NCBI GenBank assembly: GCA_900768685.1
Contig: CAAGDX010000036.1
Location: 1-64,000, forward strand
DNA length: 64,000 bases
Direction of reading: 5' to 3'
From: Bacteroidales bacterium
GTDB taxonomy: Bacteria; Bacteroidota; Bacteroidia; Bacteroidales; Muribaculaceae
Part shown: one piece after another, positions 17,509 through 27,581 of the stretch
Layout: every line of letters begins with the position of its first letter
Position numbering within the stretch: the stretch's first letter is position 1
Position numbers and translations under genes: made by a program
Notes under the pieces: generated by a model
Databases searched by the model: none
Seen by the model: only the letters and a program-made list of their open reading frames with translations
Told to the model about the DNA's origin: nothing

Positions 17509-18693
17509 ATGGCTGAAGAAAATTACAATTTCGACAAAGAAATATGCCGCAAAGGCACCAAGGCTCTCAAATTTGATGCTCTACAAGAGCGTTACGGTAA
17601 TCCGAACCTCATTCCGCTCTGGGTGGCGGATATGGACTTTGAAGTTTGCCCCGCTATCACGGATGCCCTCCAAAAAAGGTTTGCTCACCCCGTTTATGGC
17701 TACGCCACAACTACAGACAACTACTGGCTTTCCATCCTCCGATGGGTCACCTCTCGCTTTGGCATCTCCGTTCGCCGCGAGGAAATGAATTACATCCCCG
17801 GTGTGGTGAAAGGTATAGCCTTCGCCATGAACTATTTCACACAAAAAGGCGACAAAATCCTTATCCAACCACCTGTGTATCACCCATTCCGAATGGTAAC
17901 CGAAGGCAACGGCAGAATTGTGGTAAACAGTCCGCTTGTACGCACGGAAACAGGCTATACCATTGATTTTGAAACATTTGAACACACCATAAAGACAGAG
18001 AAACCTAAAATGATGATTCTCTGCAACCCTCACAACCCCGGTGGAATCAAGTGGAACAAGGAGCAACTCGCTGAAATAGCACGCATTGCTCGCCAAAACG
18101 ACATGATTGTGATTTCCGACGAAATCCACGCAGACATTATGCTGGACGGAAAGCCGCACGTTTCGTTTTTCAGTGCCGGAAGTGATGCGGAAGCAGTGGG
18201 TATAGTGTTCGGTGCACCATCCAAAACTTTTAACATTGCAGGACTTGTAAGTTCCTGGTCCATAGTCAAAAACCCGGAACTCCGCACCGGCTTTTATGCC
18301 TGGCTGGAGGCAAACGAGTTTAACGACCCCACTTTCATCGCCACTATCGCCACGGAAGCCGCTTACGGCAAAGGTGCGGAATGGCTCAAACAGATGATAG
18401 AATACATAAACGGCAACATCGACGCAACCATAGAATATTTCGCTGAGAACATCCCGCAAATCCGCGTGATGCGTCCGCAAGCATCTTTCCTCGTTTGGCT
18501 GGACTGCCGCGGGCTGAACCTCTCTCAGGCGGAACTGAACGACCTCCTTGTGAACAAAGCCGGACTTGCCCTGAACAATGGCGAAATGTTTGGCAAAGAG
18601 GGAATTGGCTACATGCGTCTGAACGTTGGCACAACTCGCAAAAACCTCCTCACTGCATTTGAAAAACTTAAAAACGCCATAAACAGCCTATGA
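17509..18693 (+). CDS. PLP-dependent C-S lyase/aminotransferase of the MalY/PatB family
   Basis: A 394-aa fold-type I PLP enzyme. It has the PxWVADMDF opening (LIPLWVADMDF), CNPHNPGG, the cofactor aspartate in ISDEIHADI (D204), and the Schiff-base lysine in GAPSKTFNIAGL (K239). The family includes cystathionine beta-lyase (cystathionine to homocysteine, pyruvate and ammonia). Chemistry is secure in outline, but the precise substrate is not. It overlaps aroA by four bases (ATGA) and shares its promoter. Confidence 0.85.
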   Translation: MAEENYNFDKEICRKGTKALKFDALQERYGNPNLIPLWVADMDFEVCPAITDALQKRFAHPVYGYATTTDNYWLSILRWVTSRFGISVRREEMNYIPGVVKGIAFAMNYFTQKGDKILIQPPVYHPFRMVTEGNGRIVVNSPLVRTETGYTIDFETFEHTIKTEKPKMMILCNPHNPGGIKWNKEQLAEIARIARQNDMIVISDEIHADIMLDGKPHVSFFSAGSDAEAVGIVFGAPSKTFNIAGLVSSWSIVKNPELRTGFYAWLEANEFNDPTFIATIATEAAYGKGAEWLKQMIEYINGNIDATIEYFAENIPQIRVMRPQASFLVWLDCRGLNLSQAELNDLLVNKAGLALNNGEMFGKEGIGYMRLNVGTTRKNLLTAFEKLKNAINSL

Positions 18694-19916
18694 CCACTCA
18701 CCTGCTGACATCTGACACCGTCACTTCACCCTATTCCATCACCTTGCCGCTCTCCAAAAGCATCAGCAACAGGGTGCTGCTCATAAATTCACTCGCGGAG
18801 AAACCCGCAAAAGTGGAATACGCCGTGTGCGACGACTCTAATTCCATGCTCACCGCCATAAATAGCAGCAGCGACTATATAAACATAGGTGCAGCAGGCA
18901 CAGCCATGCGTTTTTTGACTGCATTTTTTGCCACTCAAACAGGCAGAACAGTCACGCTCGACGGTTCTGAACGTATGAGACAGCGACCGATAGCACCTCT
19001 CGTTGATGCACTCCGCTGTATAGGTGCTGATATTCAATACGCTGAAAATGAAGGATTTCCGCCACTCAAAATAGCAGGTAAAACCCTGCATGGCGGTGAT
19101 GTTACCATAAATGCAGGAATCAGTTCGCAGTTTATTTCCGCACTCATGATGATTGCCCCGGCTATGGAAAAAAATCTCACCATCCACCTCGCCGGAGAAC
19201 AAACATCACGCCCTTACATTGAAATGACGGCGGAAATTATGAAAAAATGCGGTGCGGAAGTAGTTCTGAATGAGAAAGATATCATTATCGGCACAAAAAA
19301 ATACGTCCCGGAAAACATCACTATCGAGGCTGACTGGAGTGCCGCTTCATACTGGTACGAAATTGCGGCTTTAACTCGCAAAAACGTTCACATTTCATCA
19401 CTCACGCGTGACAGTTTGCAGGGCGACTCCGGTATCAAAGAAATTTTTGAAAAACTCGGCGTTTCCACTGTTTTTAATGCCGACGGCAGTGCGGATTTAG
19501 TCCCCGGTGAGCCAAAAGTTTCGCACCTGGAAATAGACCTCGGCGGTATGCCGGACACTGCACAAACTTTTGCCGTAACTCTCTGTATGCAGGGCATTTC
19601 ATATAAAATCTCCGGACTGGGTACGCTCCCCCGCAAAGAAACGGACCGCCTCGCCGCACTCGTGGCAGAACTGCATAAAACAGGCTTTGTACTGAAAACT
19701 GAAAATGCCGACACTCTCATCTGGGACGGCACTAAAACCACCCCGAACGGCGAACCTATAAAGACCTACAAAGACCACCGCATGGCAATGTCTTTCGCCC
19801 CCGCTGTGTTCATGCTCGGGCAACTGAAAATAGAGGACATCGCAGTGGTGAGCAAGTCGTACCCGGATTTCTGGGCAGACACCGCAAAAGCCGGCATAGC
19901 CCTCACGGAAGTATAA
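18690..19916 (+). CDS. aroA: 3-phosphoshikimate 1-carboxyvinyltransferase (EPSP synthase)
   Basis: A 408-aa enzyme joining phosphoenolpyruvate to shikimate-3-phosphate, the sixth step toward chorismate. Signature pieces: LPLSKSISNRVLLINSLA at the N-terminus, NIGAAGTAMRFLTAFFA, LDGSERMRQRPI, GGDVTINAGISSQFISALMM, and DHRMAMSFAPA near the end. Cytosolic. The start overlaps the upstream lyase stop (ATGA), so the genes are translationally coupled. Confidence 0.95.
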   Translation: MTTHLLTSDTVTSPYSITLPLSKSISNRVLLINSLAEKPAKVEYAVCDDSNSMLTAINSSSDYINIGAAGTAMRFLTAFFATQTGRTVTLDGSERMRQRPIAPLVDALRCIGADIQYAENEGFPPLKIAGKTLHGGDVTINAGISSQFISALMMIAPAMEKNLTIHLAGEQTSRPYIEMTAEIMKKCGAEVVLNEKDIIIGTKKYVPENITIEADWSAASYWYEIAALTRKNVHISSLTRDSLQGDSGIKEIFEKLGVSTVFNADGSADLVPGEPKVSHLEIDLGGMPDTAQTFAVTLCMQGISYKISGLGTLPRKETDRLAALVAELHKTGFVLKTENADTLIWDGTKTTPNGEPIKTYKDHRMAMSFAPAVFMLGQLKIEDIAVVSKSYPDFWADTAKAGIALTEV

Positions 19917-19953
19917 CTCAAAAGTTTGATTATCAACAAATAAAACAAAAGAT

Positions 19954-20379
19954 ATGACAGTGGTTTTAATCATAGCGGCAGCACTCGTGGCAGTGGGACT
20001 TCCACTGTACTTGATGCACAAATATGAAGAAAAAAAGGCTGGCGGAGAACTGCCTGTCACGCCGCCGGAGCAGAAATGCTGCGGACTGCATATCTCATGC
20101 GAAAAAGATTCGCTCCTAAGCTCCGTAAGCGAAAAAATCGAGTACTACGACGATGAAGAACTTGACGCTTACTGCGGAAAAACAGCGGATGATTACACTG
20201 AAAACGAAATAGAACAATTCCGAGATATCCTCCTCACTATGAAGCCGGAAGACATTGCCGGATGGGCTCGTTCTCTCCAACTGAGGCAAATAGAATTGCC
20301 GGCTGAAGTACGTGAAGAACTGCTCATGATTGTGGCGGAGGCTCGCACGGCTAAAACTCGGGAAAGCATCACACAATAG
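19954..20379 (+). CDS. Small membrane-anchored protein with CCGxHxxCEK motif
   Basis: A 141-aa protein: one N-terminal TM helix (2-20, MTVVLIIAAALVAVGLPLYL), a short linker, then CCGLHISCEK at 42-51, whose three cysteines and a histidine could bind a metal or an Fe-S cluster. The rest is acidic and helical (EYYDDEELDAY). I recall similar proteins in Bacteroidales beside ABC-3 metal permeases, but the function is unknown. It lies 8 bases before the permease gene, so a joint role in metal handling is plausible (inference). Confidence 0.7.
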   Translation: MTVVLIIAAALVAVGLPLYLMHKYEEKKAGGELPVTPPEQKCCGLHISCEKDSLLSSVSEKIEYYDDEELDAYCGKTADDYTENEIEQFRDILLTMKPEDIAGWARSLQLRQIELPAEVREELLMIVAEARTAKTRESITQ

Positions 20380-20387
20380 CACGAAAA

Positions 20388-21179
20388 ATGGATATTTTTG
20401 CATATAAATTCTTCATTAACGCACTTATAGGCATTTCTATCATCAGCATTGCCTCTGCCATTATCGGCACTTACATCGTGACTCGCCGCATGGTGTCCAT
20501 TTCCGGCGGTATCACTCACGCCTGTTTCGGCGGACTCGGTTTGGGCTACTATTTGGGCGTAAGTCCCGTGCTTATGGCATCTGTTTTTGCCGTGGCGGCA
20601 TCACTTTTTGTGGAAACTCTGTCGCAGAAATGGAAAGTGCGTGAAGACTCCGCCATTGCCGTGGTTTGGGCACTGGGCATGGCTATAGGCGTGATTTTCA
20701 TTTTTATGACGCCCGGCTATGTTCCGGAACTCACTTCATTTCTCTTTGGGAATATCCTCACCATCAACACCGGTGATATAGTCTTATTTGCTTGTTACAC
20801 TGCAATTTTAGTAATCTTTTTCAGCCTTTATTTCAAAACTATCGTGGCAGTTGCTTTCGACCGTGATTTCGCCCGCATTTCCGGCATGCCCGTCACTGCC
20901 ATTTCACTCACAATGACAGTTCTCATAGCACTGTGTATTGTCTTGACTATCAAACTTGTAGGCATAATGCTACTAATGTCCATGCTCTCCCTGCCGCAAA
21001 TGATAGCGGAAAACTTTTTTCACAAGTACAAAAGCATAATGCTCGCCTCTGTTGCAATCTCGCTTATAGGTTCACTCACAGGGCTTTTCCTCTCCGTTGC
21101 AATAAACGTGCCCTGCTCCGCCCTCATTGTAGCCGTCTTTGCCGCAATGTTTTTCATCACCAAAATCAGAAAGCACTAA
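20388..21179 (+). CDS. ABC-3 family metal transporter permease (ZnuB/MntB-like)
   Basis: A 263-aa integral membrane protein with about eight hydrophobic segments. Family features: TYIVTRRMVSISGGITHACF, GLGLGYYLG, a conserved SIISIASAIIG start and LMLLMSMLSLPQMIAENF-like (VGIMLLMSMLSLPQMIAE) near the end. It would form the channel of a zinc or manganese importer. The ATPase and binding protein are not adjacent and must be encoded elsewhere. Last gene of the lyase-aroA-141aa-permease unit; a terminator follows at 21231-21268. Confidence 0.85.
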   Translation: MDIFAYKFFINALIGISIISIASAIIGTYIVTRRMVSISGGITHACFGGLGLGYYLGVSPVLMASVFAVAASLFVETLSQKWKVREDSAIAVVWALGMAIGVIFIFMTPGYVPELTSFLFGNILTINTGDIVLFACYTAILVIFFSLYFKTIVAVAFDRDFARISGMPVTAISLTMTVLIALCIVLTIKLVGIMLLMSMLSLPQMIAENFFHKYKSIMLASVAISLIGSLTGLFLSVAINVPCSALIVAVFAAMFFITKIRKH

Positions 21180-21230
21180 AATAGCCATAAACCACTGAAT
21201 TATTTGGTAACGAGACTTCATTACCTTATC

Positions 21231-21268
21231 ACTGAAAAAACGGTTGCATTTGCGACCATTTTTTCAGT
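21231..21268 (+). terminator. Terminator of the aroA-permease operon
   Basis: Hairpin ACTGAAAAAACGGTTGC / GCGACCATTTTTTCAGT around an ATTT loop, with an A tract on the left arm and a T tract on the right arm, so it may work in both directions. Confidence 0.75.
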
Positions 21269-21423
21269 GGAAAAAATTATACTTATGATTATAGGCTCTT
21301 ATTTCAAAGCTATTTTGAACCTCTGCTTGTCAATTTTCGTTTTTTAATTAGCAAAAAAGTCTAAATTATTTGCAATTATAGTCAAAACGGACTATAAATC
21401 TGCCGTATAAGCCGAAAATTTCG

Positions 21424-21431
21424 TACCTTTG
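21424..21431 (+). promoter_or_regulatory. -7 box of the RND efflux operon
   Basis: TACCTTTG followed by C. The -33 region is not a clear TTTG. The predicted leader to the first ATG is about 80 bases. Confidence 0.6.
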
Positions 21432-21516
21432 CAGTCGGTAAAAAAGGAAAATTTCCCCGTTATACAGGAAAATACAAATAATAAACATCATAATAACGAA
21501 AAAGCAAATTAAGACA

Positions 21517-22659
21517 ATGAAAAAAAACGTATTGCAAACAGCAGCAATTATTGTCGCTTCAGCTTCATTCGCTTGCTTGTCTTCTTGCTCCGGCGAGACA
21601 CAGCAAATGCAACAGGGAGCTCCGCAAATCGCAACAATTACTACATCTTACGGTACTGCCGACCTGGAAAAATCCTATCCGGCTACTATCAAGGGTAAGA
21701 CTGACATTGATGTCCGTCCACTCGTTTCCGGTTTCATAACTAAAGTTCATGTTGACGAAGGTCAAGTCGTTAGCAAAGGTCAAGTTCTTTTCACTCTGGA
21801 CCAGGTTCAATACCAGGCAGCTGTAGACCAGGCACAAGCTGCGGTCCTCGTGGCTGAAACTGCCGTTCAAACCGCACAACTCACCGCTAACACAAAACGT
21901 TCTCTCTTTGAGAAAAACATTATCAGCGAATACGAAAATCAACTCGCTCAAAACAGCCTCGCACAAGCACAAGCTCAGCTCGCTCAGGCTAAAGCCGGTC
22001 TCGTAAACGCACAGAAAAACCTCTCTTACACCGTAGTTACCGCTCCAAGCACAGGCGTTGTGGGCAAAATTCCTAACCGTGAAGGTTCACTCGCTTCACC
22101 GTCTATGGTTACCCCTCTCACCACTGTCAGCGATACAGGCGACGTTTATGCTTACTTCTCTCTCACGGAAAAAGACATTCTGGAGATGACTGAAGAAAAC
22201 AAGAGCCTCGCTGCTGCTATCAAGGCTATGCCGGAAGTACAACTCCGACTCTCCGACGGTACTATCTACGAAAGCACAGGTAAAGTGGCAACTATCACAG
22301 GTACTATCGACAGCAGCACAGGTGCCGCAAGCGTTCGCGCTCTCTTCAAAAACAGCAAAGGCGTGCTCCGCAGCGGTTCCACAGGACAAGTTGTCATTCC
22401 TCACCACATGGATAGCGTTATCGTAATCCCGCAGAAAGCTACATACGAACTTCAAGACCGCAAATTCGTTTACGTCGTAGGCGATTCTTGCAAAGTGGCT
22501 TCAAGACCTATCACTATCTATACACTCAACGACGGACAAAACTTCGTTGTTACCTCCGGACTTTCTGCAAACGAGCAGGTTGTTGTGGAAGGCGTGGGAA
22601 CTGTCGTGAAAGACGGTCTTGTGATTGCTCCGGTTGATGCAAATGCTAAAGCCGAATAA
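21517..22659 (+). CDS. RND efflux periplasmic adaptor (membrane fusion protein, AcrA-like)
   Basis: A 380-aa lipoprotein: signal peptide ending in the lipobox LSSC (C24). It has the barrel-sandwich/lipoyl pattern (VRPLVSGFITKVHVDEGQVV and VVTAPSTGVVGKI) around an alanine/glutamine-rich coiled-coil hairpin (about 85-165), then the beta-barrel and membrane-proximal domains. It links the inner membrane pump to the outer membrane channel encoded downstream. First gene of a co-directional operon (adaptor, pump, channel, LpxA-like). Confidence 0.93.
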   Translation: MKKNVLQTAAIIVASASFACLSSCSGETQQMQQGAPQIATITTSYGTADLEKSYPATIKGKTDIDVRPLVSGFITKVHVDEGQVVSKGQVLFTLDQVQYQAAVDQAQAAVLVAETAVQTAQLTANTKRSLFEKNIISEYENQLAQNSLAQAQAQLAQAKAGLVNAQKNLSYTVVTAPSTGVVGKIPNREGSLASPSMVTPLTTVSDTGDVYAYFSLTEKDILEMTEENKSLAAAIKAMPEVQLRLSDGTIYESTGKVATITGTIDSSTGAASVRALFKNSKGVLRSGSTGQVVIPHHMDSVIVIPQKATYELQDRKFVYVVGDSCKVASRPITIYTLNDGQNFVVTSGLSANEQVVVEGVGTVVKDGLVIAPVDANAKAE

Positions 22660-22754
22660 TTTTTCCACTCTATTTCTCCGGCACACAGGTGCCATACAGG
22701 CTGATGCTCAGCCTTTAACAAGAAAAAACATTAAATTCAAGAAATAAACACAAA

Positions 22755-25700
22755 ATGAAGTTAGATGCATTTATTAACCGACCGGTGCTATCCACGGTTA
22801 TCTCTATTTTCATTGTACTTTTAGGTATAATCGGATTGGTGTCTCTGCCAATCACGCAATATCCGGATATCGCTCCTCCTACGATTTCCGTTTCCACCAA
22901 TTACACCGGTGCTAACGCACAGGCTGTGCTTAATTCCGTTATCATTCCGCTGGAAGAATCAATCAACGGTGCTGAAGGCATGATGTACATGGAATCTACG
23001 GCTACTAACACCGGTTCCGCTAACATCAACATCACTTTCCGCCAGGGTTTTGACCCTAACATGGCTGCCGTTGACGTGCAAAACCGTGTGGCTAAGGCAC
23101 AAAACCTCCTCCCTGCGGAAGTTACTAAAGTGGGTGTCCTCACTCAGAAACGTCAGACATCAATGCTTGTGGGTGTTGCTCTTTACTGCGACAACGGAAA
23201 CTTTGACGAGCAGTTTATCGACAACTACATGAAAATCAACATCATTCCGCAGCTCCAGCGTGTGAATGGTGTGGGTGACGTTATGAACTTCGGTGCTAAC
23301 TACTCTATGCGTATATGGCTCAAGCCTGACGTTATGGCACAGTACCACCTCATGCCGTCTGACATCACAGGCGTGCTTGCCGAGCAAAACGTGGAAGCCG
23401 CTCCGGGTGCCTTCGGCGAACAAGGAAAACAGTCTTTCCAATACACTATCAAGTACCGCGGACGTCTTATCTCCGTGGAAGAATTTGAAAACATCGTTGT
23501 CAGCGCAAGCCGTACAGGTGAAGTGCTCCGCCTCAAAGACGTGGCAGACATCGAACTCGGACGAGAAGTTTATGGTTTCCATAACTCTCTGAACAAGTAT
23601 CCTTCCACTATGGCAGTTGTCTTCCAGACTGCAGGCTCAAACGCTACACAGATTATCAACGACTGTCTTGAAGTGGTGGAACAACTCAAGAGCGACCTTC
23701 CGGACGGACTTAAGGTTGCCGTGCCGATGAACAACAACGACTTCCTCTACGCTTCTATCGCAGAAGTTATCAAAACCCTCATCGAGGCATTTATCCTCGT
23801 GTTCTTCGTGGTTTACGTTTTCCTCCAGGACTTCCGCTCCACTATTATCCCTGCAATCGCTATTCCGGTGGCACTTATCGGTACGTTCTTCCTTATGAAC
23901 GCTATCGGATTCTCCGTGAACCTCATCACTCTTTCAGCCCTCGTCCTTGCAATCGCTATTGTGGTTGACGACGCCATTGTGGTCGTCGAGGCTGTCCACG
24001 CAAAACTTGACGTGGGATACAAGAGTCCGCGTAAAGCTTCCATAGACGCCATGGGCGAAATTGCCGGCGCACTTGTTTCCATCACCCTCGTAATGATGCT
24101 CGTGTTTATCCCGGTATCATTCATGTCCGGTACTTCAGGTGTGTTCTACCGCCAGTTCGGTCTCACAATGGCTATCGCTATCGGTTTCTCCGCTATTAAC
24201 GCCTTGACACTCTCCCCTGCACTTTGTGCCGTGTTCCTTAAGGCTCACGATGATGACTCTTCACTCAAAGAACGCATGGGCAAAGCTTACGGCGAAGCAG
24301 GAAAAACCATGAAACGCCGCTATGCCGACGCTCTCAAGCTGAACATTCACCCCGTAATCACATTTATCTTCCTTGTGGCTACAATCACATTCATGGTGCT
24401 TGGCTGGTACTCCTTTGAATCTCCTGTCAAATGCACTATCGCTGCCGTTGTGGCTATCATCGCCATTATGGGTATTTTCAGTTCTCGTTTTCACCAAGGC
24501 TTCGAAAAAGGCTACGGCAAGATTCTCAACGTTTATAATAAGTTCACAAAACTCTTTATCGACCATAAAGTTACGTCTTTCGGAATCGTGGGCATCTCTA
24601 TCGCCGTTCTCGTATGGCTTATGAGCACTCGTCCTTCCACTCTTGTGCCTAACGAAGACACCGGTATGGTGTTCGTTATGGTGGATATGCCGCCGGGCAC
24701 ATCACAGGAACGTACTTGCGAAGTTTTGGACCAGGTTGACGAAATTCTCGGCAATATCTCCGCTGTGAAATACACAAGTAAGATTGCCGGTTACAGCTTT
24801 ATCGCAGGTCAAGGTGCCACTTACGGTACTTTCATCGTAAAACTCAAAAACTGGGAAGAACGTGACCCTGAAAAGGAATCCGTAAATGCTGTTTTGGGTC
24901 AAATTTACGGCATGACAGGCAAACTCGTTAAAAACGGACGTGTGGTAGCTTTCGCTCCGCCTATGATTACAGGTTATTCCGTAACAAACGGTTTCGAAAT
25001 CAAGATGCAGGACAAAACAGGTGGTGACATAAACAAGTTCTTCAGCATTGTGCAAGGCTTCCTCGCAGAGCTGAACAAACAGCCGGAAATCCAGGTTGCT
25101 TACTCTACTTTCAACCCTACTTTCCCGCAGTATCAGCTTGATATAGACGCTGCCAAATGTAAGCAGGCAGGCATCAGTCCTTCCACTATCCTCTCTACAC
25201 TCCAGGGCTACTACGGTGGTATGTACGTTTCAAACTTCAACCTCTATGGTAAAATTTACCGTGTAATGATGCAGGCTGCTCCGGAAGCTCGCGTTTCTCC
25301 GGAAACTCTCTCCAGCATCAAGGTTCGCAACGGTGCTGAAATGGCTTCACTGGAAAACTTCGTGACACTCAAACGCGTTTATGGTCCGGACTTGCTCACC
25401 CGTTTTAACCTCTTCCAGTCTATCTCCGTTACAGGTCAGCCTAACGAAGGCTACTCTTCCGGTCAGGCTCTCGAGGCTATCAAACGTGTCGCTGCGGAAA
25501 AACTCCCTGCAGGTTACGGTTACGACTACGCAGGTATGACCCGTGAAGAAGCGTCAAGTGCAGGTAACTCCACCGCTATCATCTTCGGGCTCTGTCTCCT
25601 CTTCGTTTACCTCCTCCTTTCCGCACAATACGAAAGTTACATCCTCCCGTGGGCTGTAATCCTCTCTATTCCGTTCGGACTTATGGGCTCATTCATCTTT

Positions 25701-26129
25701 GCCTCTATCAGCGACATCACAAACAACGTTTACTTGCAGATTGCACTCATCATGCTTATCGGTCTTCTTGCAAAGAACGCCATCCTCATCGTGGAATTTG
25801 CACTTGAACGCCGCCGTACGGGTATGTCTGTGGTGAATGCAGCCGTAGCCGGTGCTTCCGCTCGTCTGCGTCCTATCCTCATGACATCTCTCGCACTCAT
25901 CATCGGTCTTTTGCCTATGATGTTCGCTCACGGTGTTGGTGCGGAAGGTAACAAAGCCCTCGGTACAGGTGCCGTGGGAGGTATGTTGATAGGTATGATT
26001 CTCCAGGTGCTCATAGTGCCTGCACTCTTCGTAGCATTCCAGCTTATCCAAGAAAAGATTTCTCCTATCAAGTGGAAAGATACGGACAATGCCGGTATTG
26101 AATCTGAAATCGAGCAATTATCACGATAA
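22755..26129 (+). CDS. RND multidrug efflux pump, HAE1 family (AcrB-like)
   Basis: A 1124-aa inner membrane proton/drug antiporter with twelve expected TM segments and two large periplasmic loops. It opens with DAFINRPVLSTVISIFIVLLG and PITQYPDIAPP, typical of HAE1 pumps. The proton-relay pair D405-D406 (VVDDAIVVVEA) in TM4 is intact, and LIMLIGLLAKNAILIVEFA occurs in TM10. An insertion of about 60 residues near 505-570 contains two extra hydrophobic stretches (about 535-570), making it longer than AcrB (1049 aa). Substrates unknown. Confidence 0.94.
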   Translation: MKLDAFINRPVLSTVISIFIVLLGIIGLVSLPITQYPDIAPPTISVSTNYTGANAQAVLNSVIIPLEESINGAEGMMYMESTATNTGSANINITFRQGFDPNMAAVDVQNRVAKAQNLLPAEVTKVGVLTQKRQTSMLVGVALYCDNGNFDEQFIDNYMKINIIPQLQRVNGVGDVMNFGANYSMRIWLKPDVMAQYHLMPSDITGVLAEQNVEAAPGAFGEQGKQSFQYTIKYRGRLISVEEFENIVVSASRTGEVLRLKDVADIELGREVYGFHNSLNKYPSTMAVVFQTAGSNATQIINDCLEVVEQLKSDLPDGLKVAVPMNNNDFLYASIAEVIKTLIEAFILVFFVVYVFLQDFRSTIIPAIAIPVALIGTFFLMNAIGFSVNLITLSALVLAIAIVVDDAIVVVEAVHAKLDVGYKSPRKASIDAMGEIAGALVSITLVMMLVFIPVSFMSGTSGVFYRQFGLTMAIAIGFSAINALTLSPALCAVFLKAHDDDSSLKERMGKAYGEAGKTMKRRYADALKLNIHPVITFIFLVATITFMVLGWYSFESPVKCTIAAVVAIIAIMGIFSSRFHQGFEKGYGKILNVYNKFTKLFIDHKVTSFGIVGISIAVLVWLMSTRPSTLVPNEDTGMVFVMVDMPPGTSQERTCEVLDQVDEILGNISAVKYTSKIAGYSFIAGQGATYGTFIVKLKNWEERDPEKESVNAVLGQIYGMTGKLVKNGRVVAFAPPMITGYSVTNGFEIKMQDKTGGDINKFFSIVQGFLAELNKQPEIQVAYSTFNPTFPQYQLDIDAAKCKQAGISPSTILSTLQGYYGGMYVSNFNLYGKIYRVMMQAAPEARVSPETLSSIKVRNGAEMASLENFVTLKRVYGPDLLTRFNLFQSISVTGQPNEGYSSGQALEAIKRVAAEKLPAGYGYDYAGMTREEASSAGNSTAIIFGLCLLFVYLLLSAQYESYILPWAVILSIPFGLMGSFIFASISDITNNVYLQIALIMLIGLLAKNAILIVEFALERRRTGMSVVNAAVAGASARLRPILMTSLALIIGLLPMMFAHGVGAEGNKALGTGAVGGMLIGMILQVLIVPALFVAFQLIQEKISPIKWKDTDNAGIESEIEQLSR

Positions 26130-26147
26130 TAATTCTTACACATTTTT

Positions 26148-27539
26148 ATGACTACAAAAATTAAAACAATAATCACCCTTGCTGTGGTACTCGTAAGCTC
26201 TACTTTGCTTACGGGTTGCCACATCTATCAGAAATTCGACATCGAAAAGCAAGACAGTGCTATCGCTAACGAATATTCACAAGCTAAGCAACAGGAACTC
26301 GATTCCACCGCTTTCGGAAACCTCCGCTGGGAAGAAGTCTTCACGGATCCTATCCTCGCTGACCTTATCAGGCAGGCTCTCGCTCAAAACGTGGACCTGG
26401 ACAACGCTCGCCTCAATGTGGAAATAGCTCACGCTAATATGCGTGGCGCTCGCATGAGCTACCTCCCTTCTCTCGCTCTTTCCGCACAAGGCGGTGCCGG
26501 CGGAAACAAGAGTTTCCACCTCTCCGGCTGGAACTACACCATTCCTCTCACCGCTTCATGGGAAATTGACGTTTTTGCCAAAACCCTAAACTCCAAACGC
26601 GGTGCTGAAGCTTCTTACCGACAAGTACAAAACTACTATCAGGCTGTTCGCTCACAAATTATCGGTGCCGTCGCAAACTGCTACTATGGCATCGCCGCTC
26701 TGCAAAGCCAGATAAAACTCACGGAAGAAACAGCCGAAATATGGCGTGAAAACGTGGACGTGATGAGAAACTACAAGGAAATAGCTTATACAAACGAGGC
26801 TGCCGTGGTTCAAGCGGAAGCTAACTACTATGGAATCCTTGCTAACCTCACGGACCTCCGCACTGCTCTCCACGAACTGAACAACACTCTCGCCATTCTC
26901 CTCCGTCAGCAGCCGCAAATCTTCTCTATCCCTAATCTGGACAGTTACGCTGCTCCACAAATGGCTCTGGAAGACGTCCCTATGTCTCAACTCGCCGCTC
27001 GTCCCGACGTGCGTGCCGCTGAAGAGGCTCTCGCTGCCGCTTACTACACCACAAACTCCGCTCGTGCAGCTTTCTATCCTACCCTCTCCATTTCCGCAAA
27101 CTATGGCTTCACAAATGCTTTCGGTAGCAATATCATTAACCCGGGCGACTGGTTCTCCAGCGTGGCAGGCTCTCTCGTAGCTCCTATCTTCTCTCGCGGT
27201 AAACTCAAAGCTAACTTAGACGCTACAAAGGCACAGCAGGCTCAGGCTCTGAACAACTTTGAAAAGACCATTTTCTCTGCAAGTGCGGAAGTTTCCGACG
27301 CTATCACAGCTTTCCGCAACAATGCCGAAAAAGAAAGCTACGTTAACCTCCAGGTTGTGGATCTCGTCAAAGCTGAACGATACACTAAGGACCTCTTCGC
27401 TGCAGGCTCCGCTACATACCTGGAAGTCCTCACGGCACAGTCCAGCCTCCTCCAGGCTCAGACAAGCCAAATCGGCTGCCGTCTGGCACAAGCACAGGCT
27501 GTTATTAACCTCTATCAGACTCTCGGTGGAGGCAGATAA
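26148..27539 (+). CDS. Outer membrane efflux channel lipoprotein (TolC/OprM/NodT-like)
   Basis: A 463-aa outer membrane factor. Signal peptide with lipobox LLTGC. Two homologous halves rich in coiled coil: the first contains ALAQNVDLDNARLNVEIA, the second LAARPDVRAAEEALAAAY, with beta segments between (FYPTLSISANYGF, LVAPIFSRGKLKANL). It completes the tripartite pump with the two genes upstream (18 bases after the pump stop). Confidence 0.93.
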   Translation: MTTKIKTIITLAVVLVSSTLLTGCHIYQKFDIEKQDSAIANEYSQAKQQELDSTAFGNLRWEEVFTDPILADLIRQALAQNVDLDNARLNVEIAHANMRGARMSYLPSLALSAQGGAGGNKSFHLSGWNYTIPLTASWEIDVFAKTLNSKRGAEASYRQVQNYYQAVRSQIIGAVANCYYGIAALQSQIKLTEETAEIWRENVDVMRNYKEIAYTNEAAVVQAEANYYGILANLTDLRTALHELNNTLAILLRQQPQIFSIPNLDSYAAPQMALEDVPMSQLAARPDVRAAEEALAAAYYTTNSARAAFYPTLSISANYGFTNAFGSNIINPGDWFSSVAGSLVAPIFSRGKLKANLDATKAQQAQALNNFEKTIFSASAEVSDAITAFRNNAEKESYVNLQVVDLVKAERYTKDLFAAGSATYLEVLTAQSSLLQAQTSQIGCRLAQAQAVINLYQTLGGGR

Positions 27540-27581
27540 ATGAATTTTTTGAATAATGGACCACACTAAAAAATAATTACC

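Larger units (their letters stand above)
21180..21516. other. Intergenic region with terminator and efflux promoter
   Basis: 337 bp without a gene. It holds the permease terminator (21231-21268), an AT-rich stretch, the -7 box of the efflux operon (21424-21431), and a leader of about 85 bases. Nothing else recognised; no regulator binding palindrome is obvious. Confidence 0.6.

Noticed and set aside
17581..18480. 299-codon minus-strand frame opposite the MalY-like gene
   Set aside because: Antisense shadow; no domain, no promoter.
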